Shown piece by piece: positions 34,958-45,428 of a DNA stretch of 50,226 nt. Where the stretch lies: assembly GCA_902826055.1 (NCBI GenBank), contig CADEDJ010000016.1, positions 1,936 through 52,161 of the forward strand, in the 5' to 3' direction. Source of the DNA: an uncultured Nitrosomonas sp. (lineage in GTDB: Bacteria; Pseudomonadota; Gammaproteobacteria; Burkholderiales; Nitrosomonadaceae). Position numbers and translations under genes: made by a program. Below the pieces are notes generated by a model. It saw only the letters and a program-made list of their open reading frames with translations, was not told the DNA's origin and made no database searches. Numbering within the stretch: position 1 is the stretch's first letter; each line of letters opens with the position of its first letter.

Positions 34958-36877
34958 ATGGGAAATAGTATTCTTGATATTGGAATTACTGGCTTGTTAG
35001 CTGCACAGAACCAATTACAAACAACAGGTCATAATATTAGTAATGCCAGTACTCCTGGTTTTAAACGTCAACAGGTAATTCTTAACACAAATATTGCACA
35101 ATCGACAGGTAGTGGATTTGTTGGCAGTGGTGTTCATACAACCACGGTGCAACGTATTTACAATCAATTTCTCATTAATCAATCCTTACAAATTCAAACA
35201 CAAAGTCAGTCACTGGATAGTAATCATGCACAAATAAAACAATTGGATAATATGTTCGCGGAGGCTACTTCTGGGCTTTCACCGACACTACAGAAATTTT
35301 TTAGTGCCATACAAGATGTGGCAACTAATCCCTCTGTAATTTCTTCACGTCAAGCAATGTTAAGTAGTGCAGAAGCATTGGTAACGCGCTTTCAAAGTTT
35401 AGATCAACGAATGTCTCAAGTCAGAGAAGGAATAAATTCTCAAATTACCGCTGGTATTGTTGAAATAAATTCATTGGCAAAGCAAGTGGCTGAAATTAAT
35501 CATCAGATTCTATTAGCAGAAGGTTCTGCTGGTGGTCAACCAGCAAATGATTTGCAAGATCAAAGAGATCAACTTATAAATCAACTAAGCAAATTAATTA
35601 ATACCGATACGGTAAAACAAGATGACGGTTCTATTAATGTTTTTGTAGGAAATGGTCAGGCGCTGGTTGTAGGCTCCCAAACATTATCTTTGAAAGCGAT
35701 ACCATTTCCGGATAATCCGGATAATTTAACCATTGCTTTAGTTAGTGGTGGTAATAATATTCAATTACCAGAAAAGCAAATTTCAGGAGGAACTTTAGGA
35801 GGTATTCTAGCATTTCGCAGTGCTACACTAGATAGCGCACAAAATGTACTGGGGAGAATTGCTATTACATTAGCGCAAACTTTTAATGAACAGCACCAGC
35901 TGGGTATGGATCTCAATGGGAAAATGGGAGAAGAATTTTTTACTGTTCCCTCTCCAAAAATAGTTTCAGCTCTGACGAATAATTCTTCCTCTACTCTTAC
36001 TGTAGGAATAAGTAATTTCAGTGCCTTAACAACAAGTAATTATCGATTCTCTTATGATGGAACGAATTACACTCTTACGAGAGTATCTGATAATAGTTCA
36101 GTTAGTACATCAGTAGCCCCGTCTGTAGCAGTACCCCTGACACTTGACGGCATATCCGTTAAGGATGCTAATATGCTTGTGAATGAGAGATTTCTTATTC
36201 AACCAACTATTGATGGTGCTAAGAATATAGCGGTTAATATTACTGACACAACTAAAATTGCTGCAGCTGCACCTAATCGAACTAATGCGGCCTTGGCAAA
36301 TACAGGAACAGGGACAATAAGTGCAGGAACTGTGGATTCACTTCTTCCCATTGATCCTAATCTTCAGCAACCGCTAACTATAACTTTCCACTCTCCCTAT
36401 GATGGGCAATTTGATGTTACTGGTACAGGAACAGGATTGCCAGCCACTGATCAAGTATATTCAGCTGGGGCTGATATCAGTTTTAATGGATATACTTTTC
36501 AAATTAATGGTAATCCCGCTGCGGGTGATGTTTTTACAGTTACTCCTAACAATAGCGGATCAGCAGATAATCGTAATGTTTTGCTGCTGAGTGCTTTGCA
36601 GACAACAAATACTTTGGAAAATGGTTCTGCAACGTTTCAGTCAGCTTATGGACAACTTGTAAGTCTAATTGGCAATGAAACTCGTGAATTAGAAGTTACA
36701 AGTAAGGCGCAAGCGAACTTATTGGCACAAGCCGAAGAGTCTATACAGTCAATATCAGGTGTGAATTTGGATGAAGAAGCAGCTAATTTATTGCGCTTTC
36801 AACAAGCTTTTCAAGCTTCAAGTAAAATTATCGACATTAGCAATACATTGTTTGATTCAATTCTAAGAATTGGCTAA
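34958..36877 (+). CDS. flgK: Flagellar hook-associated protein 1 FlgK
   Basis: A 639-residue hook-filament junction protein. The N-terminal axial motif is DIGITGLLAAQNQLQTTGHNISNASTPGFKRQ, and the C-terminal end is SGVNLDEEAANLLRFQQAFQASSKIIDISNTLFDSILRIG, both diagnostic. The middle, from about 190 to 500, is long and threonine/serine-rich, forming the exposed domain, and contributes to a greater length than in E. coli FlgK (547). The start at 34958 follows an 83-base gap after flgJ; a separate promoter for flgKL is possible but no clear consensus was seen. It is followed by flgL after 23 bases. Confidence 0.95.
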   Translation: MGNSILDIGITGLLAAQNQLQTTGHNISNASTPGFKRQQVILNTNIAQSTGSGFVGSGVHTTTVQRIYNQFLINQSLQIQTQSQSLDSNHAQIKQLDNMFAEATSGLSPTLQKFFSAIQDVATNPSVISSRQAMLSSAEALVTRFQSLDQRMSQVREGINSQITAGIVEINSLAKQVAEINHQILLAEGSAGGQPANDLQDQRDQLINQLSKLINTDTVKQDDGSINVFVGNGQALVVGSQTLSLKAIPFPDNPDNLTIALVSGGNNIQLPEKQISGGTLGGILAFRSATLDSAQNVLGRIAITLAQTFNEQHQLGMDLNGKMGEEFFTVPSPKIVSALTNNSSSTLTVGISNFSALTTSNYRFSYDGTNYTLTRVSDNSSVSTSVAPSVAVPLTLDGISVKDANMLVNERFLIQPTIDGAKNIAVNITDTTKIAAAAPNRTNAALANTGTGTISAGTVDSLLPIDPNLQQPLTITFHSPYDGQFDVTGTGTGLPATDQVYSAGADISFNGYTFQINGNPAAGDVFTVTPNNSGSADNRNVLLLSALQTTNTLENGSATFQSAYGQLVSLIGNETRELEVTSKAQANLLAQAEESIQSISGVNLDEEAANLLRFQQAFQASSKIIDISNTLFDSILRIG

Positions 36878-36900
36878 AAAATAAAGGTAGGGACACTAAT

Positions 36901-38109
36901 ATGCGCCTTAGTTCAAACACAATTTATGAGGCAGGTACAAATTTAATGCTTCAGCAGCAGGAGTCGCTAATTAAAATACAACAACAGCTTTCTACTGGTA
37001 AACGTATCTTAACACCTTCTGATGATCCAATTTCATCTGCACAAGCACTAAATATATCTGGAGCAGCAGCATTAAATGAACAATACTCAGTTAACCGCAC
37101 CAGTGCAAATGCTTCTTTAAGTATGGAAGAAAATGTCTTGAGGCAAGTAACATCGTTGCTGCACGATGTCCGGGAATCTGTAGTAAGTGCTGGAAAACCA
37201 TCATATACAGATAATGATAGAAGGCTTTTGGCTATCGAATTACGTAGTCAATTCGAATCGCTTGTCGGTCTTGCAAATACAACTGATGAAAAAGGACAAT
37301 ATTTATTTTCAGGATTTCAAGGTAATACAAAACCATTCGTACAAAGTGGATTAAGTGTACAATACCTGGGTGATCAAGGACAGAGATTAAATCAAGTGGG
37401 GCCATCGCGCCAGCTTGCGGTTAGTGATTCTGGAACAGGTGTTTTTGAACGCATTAAGAATGGAAATGGTGTTTTTGTAACGGCGGCTAACTCACTTAAT
37501 GTTGGTACAGGGATTATTGATATCGGATCTGTTATCACTCCATCAAGTCTTACTGGAAATAATTATGAAATCACCTTTACGGTGGCTAGCGGTATTACAA
37601 CTTATGATGTAATTGATACAACCACAGGGTTATCAGTTTCATCAGGGAATTCCTATGTAAGTAACAATACAATTAGTTTTGATGGAATACAATTAAGCAT
37701 TAAAGGTGATCCAGCCAATGGAGACAAATTTGCTGTTTCTCCAAGCAGAAATCAAAGTGTTTTTGAAACAGTATCTAATTTAATTACAGCACTTGAAACA
37801 CCATCGAGCGGTCAACCAGGAGGAGCTCGACTAGCCAATATTCTAAGCTCAACACTGCAAAATGTTGACAATAGCATGGAAAATATTCTGGAGAAACAGT
37901 CTTCTATTGGTACGCGGCTTCAAGAAATTACTATCTTAGATAATGTGGGTAGCGACCAGGATATTCAATATGAACAATTACTTTCGCAATTGCAAGATAT
38001 AGATTTTGCAGAAGCTATTTCTAACCTGCAGCGGCAACAGCTCTATCTACAAGCTGCGCAACAATCTTATATTAAAATTTCAAGCCTTACTTTATTCGAT
38101 TTTATATAG
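36901..38109 (+). CDS. flgL: Flagellar hook-associated protein 3 FlgL
   Basis: A 402-residue junction protein. It has the flagellin-like N-terminus MRLSSNTIYEAGTNLMLQQQESLIKIQQQLSTGKRILTPSDDP and the C-terminal coil DIDFAEAISNLQRQQLYLQAAQQSYIKISSLTLFDFI. FlgL links FlgK to the flagellin filament. A central domain of about 180 residues (190-320) is larger than in enteric FlgL (317 residues), in line with the longer FlgK here. GGTAGGGAC lies before ATG 36901. It closes the flagellar block; purD is convergent, 13 bases away. Confidence 0.94.
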   Translation: MRLSSNTIYEAGTNLMLQQQESLIKIQQQLSTGKRILTPSDDPISSAQALNISGAAALNEQYSVNRTSANASLSMEENVLRQVTSLLHDVRESVVSAGKPSYTDNDRRLLAIELRSQFESLVGLANTTDEKGQYLFSGFQGNTKPFVQSGLSVQYLGDQGQRLNQVGPSRQLAVSDSGTGVFERIKNGNGVFVTAANSLNVGTGIIDIGSVITPSSLTGNNYEITFTVASGITTYDVIDTTTGLSVSSGNSYVSNNTISFDGIQLSIKGDPANGDKFAVSPSRNQSVFETVSNLITALETPSSGQPGGARLANILSSTLQNVDNSMENILEKQSSIGTRLQEITILDNVGSDQDIQYEQLLSQLQDIDFAEAISNLQRQQLYLQAAQQSYIKISSLTLFDFI

Positions 38110-38122
38110 TTCTAGGAAGCAT

Positions 38123-39430
38123 CTAATTTTTTTGATTGAAATTAACGCCTTGATATCCTATATCTCTGCGAACTTGAAAATCACTGAAAGAGATTTTTTC
38201 GACTAACTTGTAAGTATTTTGTTGAGCAATTCTAATGCTTTCACCTAATGCCGTTATACATAAAACGCGTCCTCCAGATACTACGAATTCCTTCCCATCA
38301 ACGCCTCCCATAAGCGTCCCACAATGGAAAATGTGAAAATTATCCGTATTCTTTTGTTCATTAATTAAATCGGATAAGCCGTAAATGACATCATTTTTTC
38401 TTGGATTGTCGGGGTATCCATAGGCTGCCATTACAACGCCAAGTGCCGCACGTCGATCCCATTCAATATTTACTTTATCCAACGTGCCGTTAATGGCATT
38501 TTCTATTAGCGCCAGAAGATCACTTTTAAGTCGCAACATGATGGGTTGCGTTTCGGGATCTCCTAGCCGGCAATTAAACTCTAACACTTTAGCTTGATTA
38601 TCTGCAGTAATCATTAACCCAGCATAAAGAAAACCACAATAACTAATTCCTTCTTGCTGGAGTCCTGTGATGACTGGATATATGATATCGCGCATGATTT
38701 TTGCATGTAAATCCGGGGAGATAAAGGGGGTAGGCGAATATGCGCCCATACCGCCTGTATTAGGCCCTAATTCACCATCTTGTAGACGTTTGTGATCCTG
38801 ACTCGTAGCTAGAGGCAAGATGTTATAACCATCTGTCATAACAATAAAGCTAACTTCTGTTCCTTGTAAAAATTCTTCAATAATAATTTTATTACCAGCG
38901 CTGCCAAGATTTTTTTCCACAAGTATGGTATCGACTGCAGCGTGCGCTTGTTCATTGGTCAAAGCAACAATAACCCCTTTGCCGGCAGCAAGTCCATCAG
39001 CTTTAATTACGAGTGGAGTTGAATTTTGATCGATATATTCGTGAGCCAGCGTTGGATTAGTGAAACTGACATAGGTTGGTGTAGGAATTTGATGGCGCTG
39101 CATAAATTCTTTAGCAAAAATTTTTGAAGTTTCAAGTTGTGCGGCTCGTTGTATTGGACCGAAAATTCTGAGTCCATTTGCTTGGAAAATATCGACAATG
39201 CCTGCTGCAAGCGGTATCTCTGGACCTACGACGGTAAGGTCAATATGCTCACTCTTTGCAAATGTAACCAATTCCGGAATTGACGTGATACAAATATTTT
39301 CAATCCCACGCTCATTAGCCGTACCTGCATTACCAGGCGCTACAAATACTTTTTGTACGCGAGGAGATAAGCTTAATTTCCATGCCAAAGCGTGCTCTCT
39401 ACCGCCACTGCCAATAACTAATAATTTCAT
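38123..39430 (-). CDS. purD: Phosphoribosylamine-glycine ligase PurD
   Basis: A 435-residue ATP-grasp ligase, step two of purine synthesis: it joins phosphoribosylamine and glycine. The N-terminal MKLLVIGSGGREHALAWKL and ATP-grasp segments LVIKADGLAAGKGVIVA, GNKIIIEEFLQGTEVSF, and GGMGAYSPTPFI plus FNCRLGDPETQPIM mark PurD. Lengths of relatives are about 420-430. The gene follows purH by 16 bases on the minus strand, giving a fis-purH-purD unit. Confidence 0.97.
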   Translation of the reverse strand: MKLLVIGSGGREHALAWKLSLSPRVQKVFVAPGNAGTANERGIENICITSIPELVTFAKSEHIDLTVVGPEIPLAAGIVDIFQANGLRIFGPIQRAAQLETSKIFAKEFMQRHQIPTPTYVSFTNPTLAHEYIDQNSTPLVIKADGLAAGKGVIVALTNEQAHAAVDTILVEKNLGSAGNKIIIEEFLQGTEVSFIVMTDGYNILPLATSQDHKRLQDGELGPNTGGMGAYSPTPFISPDLHAKIMRDIIYPVITGLQQEGISYCGFLYAGLMITADNQAKVLEFNCRLGDPETQPIMLRLKSDLLALIENAINGTLDKVNIEWDRRAALGVVMAAYGYPDNPRKNDVIYGLSDLINEQKNTDNFHIFHCGTLMGGVDGKEFVVSGGRVLCITALGESIRIAQQNTYKLVEKISFSDFQVRRDIGYQGVNFNQKN

Positions 39431-39446
39431 GCGATTTAGGAATTAT

Positions 39447-41006
39447 CTAATGTCTGAAATGACGAATATTAGTAAAAACCATAGAAATACCCTGCTCATC
39501 AGCGGCTGCAATAACTTCGTCATCACGAATGCTGCCACCAGGTTGAATTACGGCTACCGCCCCAGCTTTAACAACAACATCTAATCCGTCACGGAAAGGG
39601 AAAAAAGCATCTGATGCAACTACCGAACCTGAAAGCGAAAGACCTGCTTGCTGTGCTTTAATTGATGCGATACGAGCGCTATCGACGCGACTCATTTGAC
39701 CGGCACCGATGCCAACAGTATGGCCAGCGTTACAAAAGACAATGGCATTGGATTTGACAAATTTTGCTACTCGCCACGCGAATAACAGATCTTCTAGTTG
39801 TTGCGCTGAGGGTTTTACTTTGGTGACTATTTTAAAATCTGAAATTGTGATATTAAGAAAATCAGGGGTTTGCACCAGAATACCGCCACCGACCCGCTTT
39901 AAATCATAACGGTGATATCCCTGTTGTAAAGGTAATGTCAGTACACGAATGTTGTTCTTTTGCGAGAGGAGCTGCAGTGCCTCCTGCGTAATTTCAGGTG
40001 CGATAATTACTTCGACGAATTGTTTTATAACAACTTCAGCAGTGTCGCTGTCTACAATTCGGTTAAACGCAATAATGCCACCAAAGGCAGATGTCGGATC
40101 AGTTGAAAATGCGAACTGATAAGCACTTGTTACCGTCTCGGCGATCGCGACACCACATGGATTTGCATGCTTAACAATTACACAGGCCGGCTTATCAAAT
40201 GTTTTTACACACTCCCATGCCGCATCCGTGTCGGCAATATTGTTGTAAGATAACTCTTTTCCTTGCAATTGCTTATAGTTGGCTAAACTACCCGGAATAA
40301 ATGTTTCGTCACGATAAAAGGCGGCTTTTTGATGCGGGTTTTCGCCATAGCGTAAGTGCTGCGCGATAGTAAAATTCAAATTGAGGGAATCAGGAAAGTC
40401 TTTGTGATGATATTCCGTATCCAGCGATGTTAAATAGTTGCTAATGGTGCTGTCATATGAAGCTGTATGTGTGAAAGCTTTTTTCGCAAGATTGAAACGA
40501 GTAGCCAAGCTAGTGGCACCATCGTTCAGATCCAGTTCTTCACAAAGTTGTGAATAATCCTGAGGATCGGTGACAACGGCGACTTTTACGTAGTTTTTTG
40601 CTGCTGCACGTATCATGGTCGGACCGCCAACATCAATATTTTCGATGGCTTCATCCAAACTACAATTATTTTTTGCTATTGTTTGGCGGAAAGGATACAG
40701 ATTGACAATGACAAGCTCTATATTTGGAATAGCCGCTTGGTTTAATGTATTCTGGTGATTCGACATGTCGATGCGGGCGAGTATACCGGCATGGATTTTG
40801 GGGTGTAGTGTTTTTACCCGGCCATCGAGCATTTCCGGAAAACCGGTATAGTCACTGACTTCTATTACTGGAATTCCAGCTTTGGATAACAACTCGGCAG
40901 TACCACCTGTTGAAATGATTGTTATGCCGTATTGACTTAGTTTTTGTGCGAGATCAATGATGCCGGTTTTATCAGAGACGCTTACAAGTGCGTGTTTAAT
41001 GATCAT
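39447..41006 (-). CDS. purH: Bifunctional AICAR transformylase / IMP cyclohydrolase PurH
   Basis: A 519-residue enzyme for the last two steps of IMP synthesis. The cyclohydrolase domain (about 1-195) starts [35 protein letters not shown], and the transformylase domain (about 200-519) contains [51 protein letters not shown] and [30 protein letters not shown]. All are family signatures. Its ATG overlaps the fis stop codon by four bases. The full path dusB-fis-purH-purD is on one strand. Confidence 0.97.
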   Translation of the reverse strand: MIIKHALVSVSDKTGIIDLAQKLSQYGITIISTGGTAELLSKAGIPVIEVSDYTGFPEMLDGRVKTLHPKIHAGILARIDMSNHQNTLNQAAIPNIELVIVNLYPFRQTIAKNNCSLDEAIENIDVGGPTMIRAAAKNYVKVAVVTDPQDYSQLCEELDLNDGATSLATRFNLAKKAFTHTASYDSTISNYLTSLDTEYHHKDFPDSLNLNFTIAQHLRYGENPHQKAAFYRDETFIPGSLANYKQLQGKELSYNNIADTDAAWECVKTFDKPACVIVKHANPCGVAIAETVTSAYQFAFSTDPTSAFGGIIAFNRIVDSDTAEVVIKQFVEVIIAPEITQEALQLLSQKNNIRVLTLPLQQGYHRYDLKRVGGGILVQTPDFLNITISDFKIVTKVKPSAQQLEDLLFAWRVAKFVKSNAIVFCNAGHTVGIGAGQMSRVDSARIASIKAQQAGLSLSGSVVASDAFFPFRDGLDVVVKAGAVAVIQPGGSIRDDEVIAAADEQGISMVFTNIRHFRH

Positions 41007-41245
41007 TTGATTTGATATTGTTTCATTTTTTGACGTAGCGTATTACGATTTATCCCAAGCAAATCAGCTGCGTGAGTTTGATTGCCCTTTGTATGCTGTA
41101 TTACAATTTCAATGAGGGGTTTTTCAACGCTATTGATTACCATGCTATAAAGATGTCCTGGTTTTTCTCCATCCAGATCATCGAGATAGCCGTCGATAGC
41201 TTTGCGAATACAAGATGCAATCTCATTTTCCTTCATTGCATTCAT
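41003..41245 (-). CDS. fis: DNA-binding protein Fis
   Basis: An 80-residue nucleoid protein. The C-terminal helix-turn-helix [26 protein letters not shown] is typical of Fis, and the N-terminal part carries the dimer core around [13 protein letters not shown]. It is shorter than E. coli Fis (98) at the N-terminus, as in many betaproteobacteria. It bends DNA at many promoters and recombination sites. It lies between dusB (overlap 23 bases) and purH (overlap 4 bases), the common betaproteobacterial order. Confidence 0.93.
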   Translation of the reverse strand: MNAMKENEIASCIRKAIDGYLDDLDGEKPGHLYSMVINSVEKPLIEIVIQHTKGNQTHAADLLGINRNTLRQKMKQYQIK

Positions 41246-42257
41246 AAATTGACTCCCCTCTGTTATCGATATAACTTAATGTCTTACGTTCTTCAGCTAA
41301 TTTCGAGAAAAAAATATTGGTCTCTCGTAACTGCTCTTCGCTGGTTTGCAATTGGTTCATTGCGTGGCGAAAGCCCGCAGAGCCAATCAACCCTTTCGTA
41401 TACCAGGAAATATGTTTACGCGCGACACGTACACCAGAGTATTCACCATAGAAATCATATAACTCAACTAAGTGATTCATGAGTACTTGATGGATTTCAG
41501 TGACTTCAGGCACCTGTAAGTGCTGACCAGTTGTAAGATAGTGATTGATCTCTCGGAAAATCCAAGGACGCCCTTGTGCTGCTCGTCCTATCATAATGGC
41601 ATCAACTTTTGTATAAGCGAGGATGTGTTGTGCTTTCTCTGGTGTAGTGATATCGCCATTTGCAATGATAGGAATTTTAACGGCACTCTTAACATTCGCA
41701 ATAGTGTCGTATTCGGCTTCACCCAGATACGCGCAAGCACGTGTACGGCCATGAATAGCCAGAGCTTGAATGCCGGCATTTTCCGCAATACGCGCAATCG
41801 ATAATGCATTTTTATGCTGTTTGTCCCAGCCCGTGCGAATTTTAAGCGTTACGGGAATATTGACGGCTTTCACAACCGTATCAAGAATCTTTCCCACTAA
41901 ATTCTCGTTTTGTAGCAGAGCGGAGCCAGCCATTACATTACATATTTTTTTTGCGGGGCATCCCATATTGATGTCGATGATTTGGGCACCTTTCTCAACA
42001 TTATAACGAGCGGCAGCGGCGAGCATTTCAGGATCGGCTCCAGCGATTTGAACAGAAATAGGGGAAACTTCACCTTCGTGATTTGCTCTTCGTTCAGTCT
42101 TTTTTGAGCCCCAAAGCAGGGAATTACTCGATACCATTTCAGAAACAGCCATACCGGCGCCCATAAGTTTACATAATTGCCGGAATGGCCGATCGGTTAC
42201 GCCAGCCATTGGAGCAACAATGAGCTTATTTTTTAAAACATGAGAGCCAATTTGCAT
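41223..42257 (-). CDS. dusB: tRNA dihydrouridine synthase DusB
   Basis: A 344-residue FMN-dependent reductase with a TIM barrel. LIVAPMAGVTDRPFRQL near the start, the catalytic Cys100 in DINMGCPAKKI, IRTGWDKQ and IPIIANGDITTPEKA identify the Dus family, and the subclass DusB fits the location before fis. It reduces specific uridines in the tRNA D-loop. It overlaps fis by 23 bases in another frame. The start ATG 42257 has no strong ribosome-binding site, and a 160-base gap separates it from the convergent-side UbiH gene. Confidence 0.95.
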   Translation of the reverse strand: MQIGSHVLKNKLIVAPMAGVTDRPFRQLCKLMGAGMAVSEMVSSNSLLWGSKKTERRANHEGEVSPISVQIAGADPEMLAAAARYNVEKGAQIIDINMGCPAKKICNVMAGSALLQNENLVGKILDTVVKAVNIPVTLKIRTGWDKQHKNALSIARIAENAGIQALAIHGRTRACAYLGEAEYDTIANVKSAVKIPIIANGDITTPEKAQHILAYTKVDAIMIGRAAQGRPWIFREINHYLTTGQHLQVPEVTEIHQVLMNHLVELYDFYGEYSGVRVARKHISWYTKGLIGSAGFRHAMNQLQTSEEQLRETNIFFSKLAEERKTLSYIDNRGESIYECNEGK

Positions 42258-42417
42258 ATGGAATGCTAGTAAATTAATGAGATATTGTCGCTAAATAACA
42301 TCTTATATTTTCAGATGATTATGGAAGATCAAAGTAATCAGTTTGCGTTAAGCGGTGTAGACATAGGTTTAATTATAACTTTTGTCAGAATGGATTGGAA
42401 ATGAGTAATGATGGGAA

Positions 42418-43590
42418 TTATCCTTTGGCCCCAAATATCATGCGTCGTGAAATAAAGCGTTTAAGTGGCGGTAAACAATCCAAAATACTAAGTCCTAAGC
42501 CGCAGGCTTGTTTTAATATCTTGTTTTCATTAGTAAATAACTTGACGAGAGAATCTGTGAAGATTCTTCCAGCGCTACTATCTATTTGCCTTTTGCGCTG
42601 ATATCTTAACAGCATTGCATCGGTTCCAATTTCTTGGAGTGCATTCGTTGTGTCGATTACTTCACGGGCTAATTCATAAGCATCTCTTAGTCCTAAATTA
42701 AACCCTTGCCCGGCAACTGGATGAAGTGTTTGAGCAGCATTTCCGATTAATGCAATTCTTTGTGATGTAATCCGGGTTGCATATTTAAGCGTGAGAGGAA
42801 ATGCAGACCTTTTTCCTGTACCAATAAATTTTCCTAATCTATCACCAAAATGTTGGTGTAGCCGTGATAAAAATTTTTCATCATTTAGTGCGGTAATTTC
42901 TTCGACAGACTCCGGATTGACCGTCCAAACTAGAGCAAAGTCTTCTTGGTTAGGAAGTAATGCGATAGGCCCATCGCTTGTAAAACGTTCATAGGCAACA
43001 CCCGTCTGTTTTTTCTCGGCTCTGACATTTGCAACGACTGCCCATTGCCGATAATCATAGACCTGATAATTGATATCAGGTACTTGCTTAGCAAGCTGTC
43101 CACCGTCAGCGAGAACGAGTAATTTTGCAGTGATTTTTTCTTTTTTATTTTCATAATCAAAATAAACGGTGCCGAATTTTTCATTAGTATCCAGCTGGGT
43201 AACAATGGCACCGGTTAGATAATCATTTTTGCTTGCAGTTAATTTTTTATGCATTGCTACGAATAGATCGTGATAATTCACTACAAATCCTAATGTAGGG
43301 ACCCCTGCATCATTAGGTGTCAGGATAGTTTGGCCAAAACTGCCACGATTAGAAATATGTATCGTAGTAATGGGTGTATGTAATGCTAGATTGTTCCATA
43401 CACCTAACCGCTGTAAAATTAAATGACTGCCGTGTGATAATGCCAAGGGGCGTGGGTCTTCGGCTTTCTCTGGTAAGCCACGGGCTTCAAGTAATAAACT
43501 TGAAATGCCGGTATCGTTTAGAGCGAGCGCTAAAGCCATACCTACTGGCCCGCCGCCGATGATGACAATATCATAATGATCAATAGGCAT
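42418..43590 (-). CDS. UbiH/UbiF/VisC/COQ6-family FAD monooxygenase
   Basis: A 390-residue flavoprotein hydroxylase. The N-terminal dinucleotide-binding motif is VIIGGGPVGMALALAL, and the family GD-type motif appears in RIALIGNAAQTLHPVAGQGFNLGLRDAYELA, where Asn replaces the usual Asp of GDAAH. The DPRPLALSHGS segment matches the ubiquinone group. It most likely hydroxylates the ring of a ubiquinone precursor, and the 6-position (UbiH) is likely. The gene name cannot be fixed without comparison, as UbiF and UbiI are near relatives. The gene is on the minus strand, single, with a divergent 341-base gap before the ankyrin gene. Confidence 0.88.
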   Translation of the reverse strand: MPIDHYDIVIIGGGPVGMALALALNDTGISSLLLEARGLPEKAEDPRPLALSHGSHLILQRLGVWNNLALHTPITTIHISNRGSFGQTILTPNDAGVPTLGFVVNYHDLFVAMHKKLTASKNDYLTGAIVTQLDTNEKFGTVYFDYENKKEKITAKLLVLADGGQLAKQVPDINYQVYDYRQWAVVANVRAEKKQTGVAYERFTSDGPIALLPNQEDFALVWTVNPESVEEITALNDEKFLSRLHQHFGDRLGKFIGTGKRSAFPLTLKYATRITSQRIALIGNAAQTLHPVAGQGFNLGLRDAYELAREVIDTTNALQEIGTDAMLLRYQRKRQIDSSAGRIFTDSLVKLFTNENKILKQACGLGLSILDCLPPLKRFISRRMIFGAKG

Positions 43591-43931
43591 TAAATTCTCT
43601 TTAAATTCAATTTGTTTTCTGCAATTGTGCTTGAGATTAAGTGTGTAAGTTTACATACACTCTCACGGAAAGACCACACTGAAATCTGATCAATGTTCTC
43701 GTGCATCCTGAGAGATGAAGTATAGCGTTTGCAACCGGGGAATTAAGTAACTAGCAAATCTATAATGATGCATAGTCTGGAATAGAAAATGGCATAATTG
43801 CATACGCTCTGTTTCCCATCGATAGATGATAGGTATTGTGAAGAGAATCTCTATAATATTTAGAAATGATGATCTTTATGAATGGATAGGTTTTTTTAGG
43901 ATGGGTATTTTTTGTGGTATAGGAATTTTTC
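43591..43931. other. 341-base divergent intergenic region
   Basis: This region separates the UbiH-family gene (minus) and the ankyrin gene (plus). It is AT-rich, with several TATAAT-like strings (for example near 43762 and 43854) that could serve as -10 elements, but no well-spaced -35 box was found. A partial inverted repeat AGTGT...ACACT surrounds TAAGTTTAC near 43640-43662. No gene or RNA is apparent. Confidence 0.45.
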
Positions 43932-44678
43932 ATGGCACGATTTTTAATAAATAAGTTGGGAATATTTTTAGCATTATCAATAACTCTAGTTTCTGTTGAC
44001 GTGTCGGCCCAAATTGACAATGAACTAGCCAGCGCAGCGGAGAAAGGTAATTTTTCATTAGTCAAAAAGATATTAGATACTCAGAAAATTGAACATGAGG
44101 CGCTCAATAGTGCTTTTTGGGTGGCCATAAAAAAAGGAAATGTTGCAATTGTCGAACGTTTTATTCAGGCGGATGCAGATATAAATTTACGAGGAGAGCA
44201 TCGCTATACCCCTCTCATGCAAGCTTCGCGCGATGGCCGTGATGAGGTCGTGGAATTGTTGCTGGCAGCAGGTGCAGAGGTTAATGCGATTGCTGAAGGA
44301 AATGACACTGCCTTAATTTTGGCATCAGAGAAAGACAGGAGGAAAGTCATTCCTTTATTGCTAGCTGCCCATGCGGATGTCAATGCAAAAAGAAGTAATG
44401 GCATGACTGCATTATTACTTGCTGCACAAGAGGGATATCAGCAAACAATCCAGCTTTTGATAAAAGCTGATGCTGATGTTAATTATCAGCTAGAGAATGG
44501 GGCGAGTGCGTTAATGTTGGCTGTTCAACACGGCCACTTCGGAGCCGTGCATTCGCTAATTATGGCAAAAGCAGATCCTAACTTAAAAGCAAACAATGGA
44601 ATGACGGCGATAAAGCTTGCTAATCTTTATCGTTATAAAGAGATCATCGATTTATTGAAAAAAGCGGGTGCCAGATAG
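43932..44678 (+). CDS. Exported ankyrin-repeat protein
   Basis: A 248-residue protein. A signal peptide covers about residues 1-25 (NKLGIFLALSITLVSVDVSA, cleaved before QIDNE). The mature protein has about six ankyrin repeats from residue 30 on, with the hallmark RYTPLMQASRDGRDEVVELLLAAGAEVNA and NGMTALLLAAQEGYQQTIQLLIKADADVNY. Exported ankyrin proteins in Gram-negative bacteria serve as periplasmic or surface binders; the partner is unknown. A Sel1-repeat lipoprotein starts 75 bases downstream. Confidence 0.88.
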   Translation: MARFLINKLGIFLALSITLVSVDVSAQIDNELASAAEKGNFSLVKKILDTQKIEHEALNSAFWVAIKKGNVAIVERFIQADADINLRGEHRYTPLMQASRDGRDEVVELLLAAGAEVNAIAEGNDTALILASEKDRRKVIPLLLAAHADVNAKRSNGMTALLLAAQEGYQQTIQLLIKADADVNYQLENGASALMLAVQHGHFGAVHSLIMAKADPNLKANNGMTAIKLANLYRYKEIIDLLKKAGAR

Positions 44679-44753
44679 CCGGATGGCTAATGATCTGCAA
44701 GTTATGTTATTGATTAAATGTCATTGTTAAATTAGAAATAAGGAAAATTACAC

Positions 44754-45428
44754 ATGAATGCGTTGATTACGTTATTGCTTTTTATTGCAATTTTTTTACT
44801 TGCAGGGTGTGGTGAACAATCACCAAGTGACCCACCACAAACCCAAAACACCCCTGCCGCAATGGGTGAAGTTACCAAGCTCGGTGAAATTCCATCTTCA
44901 CTGAGTGAAGGATTAACACCCGAAGAAAAAGCTGAATTAAAAGAACAAATTTTACCTGCTGGCGTAGGGGATGTTGAAGAAGCGGAAAAGAAATTTAAAA
45001 CGTTATTGGAAGATGCGCGCGCTGGGGATCCTGCGGCTCAGAACGGCTTAGGTGTAATGTATTATACTGGTGAAGCGATTTCAAAAACCCAATCTGGCCA
45101 CGTTTTAAATAATGATCCTGAATTGGCGGCCGGCTGGTTTTCTCGGGCAGCCGAGCAAGGCTATGCAGATGCTCAGTTTAATCTTGGATTGATGTATGTG
45201 AATGGCGAAGGCGTAGAAAAAGACGTAGTTCAGGCTGTTGAATTATTTAAGAAAGCAGCGGAACAAGGACATGTGGATGCGCAAAATAACTTGGGTGCGA
45301 TGTACTTTACCGGTGAAGGTGTAGAAAGAGACGAACAAAAAGCCGTAAGCTGGTTTGAAAAAGCTGCAGCGCAAGGCAATGCAGACGCGCAAGCGAATCT
45401 GGATGCAATTAAAGCGGCTAAGAAATGA
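44754..45428 (+). CDS. Sel1-repeat (TPR-like) lipoprotein
   Basis: A 224-residue protein with a lipobox LLAGC (lipidated Cys19) after a short hydrophobic signal. The region from about residue 85 has Sel1-like repeats: NGLGVMYYTGEAIS, then DAQFNLGLMYVNGEGVEKDVVQAVELFKKAAEQGHVDAQNNLGAMYFTGEGVERDEQKAVSWFEKAAAQGNADAQANL. The linker is rich in Pro, Glu and Gln. It would sit on the periplasmic side of a membrane and act as a scaffold for protein contacts. It follows the ankyrin gene in the same direction. No enzymatic motif is present. Confidence 0.9.
   Translation: MNALITLLLFIAIFLLAGCGEQSPSDPPQTQNTPAAMGEVTKLGEIPSSLSEGLTPEEKAELKEQILPAGVGDVEEAEKKFKTLLEDARAGDPAAQNGLGVMYYTGEAISKTQSGHVLNNDPELAAGWFSRAAEQGYADAQFNLGLMYVNGEGVEKDVVQAVELFKKAAEQGHVDAQNNLGAMYFTGEGVERDEQKAVSWFEKAAAQGNADAQANLDAIKAAKK

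Noticed and set aside
43760..44065. 101-codon minus-strand open frame overlapping the ankyrin gene start
   Set aside because: Overlaps the signal-peptide coding part of a better supported gene; no motif.
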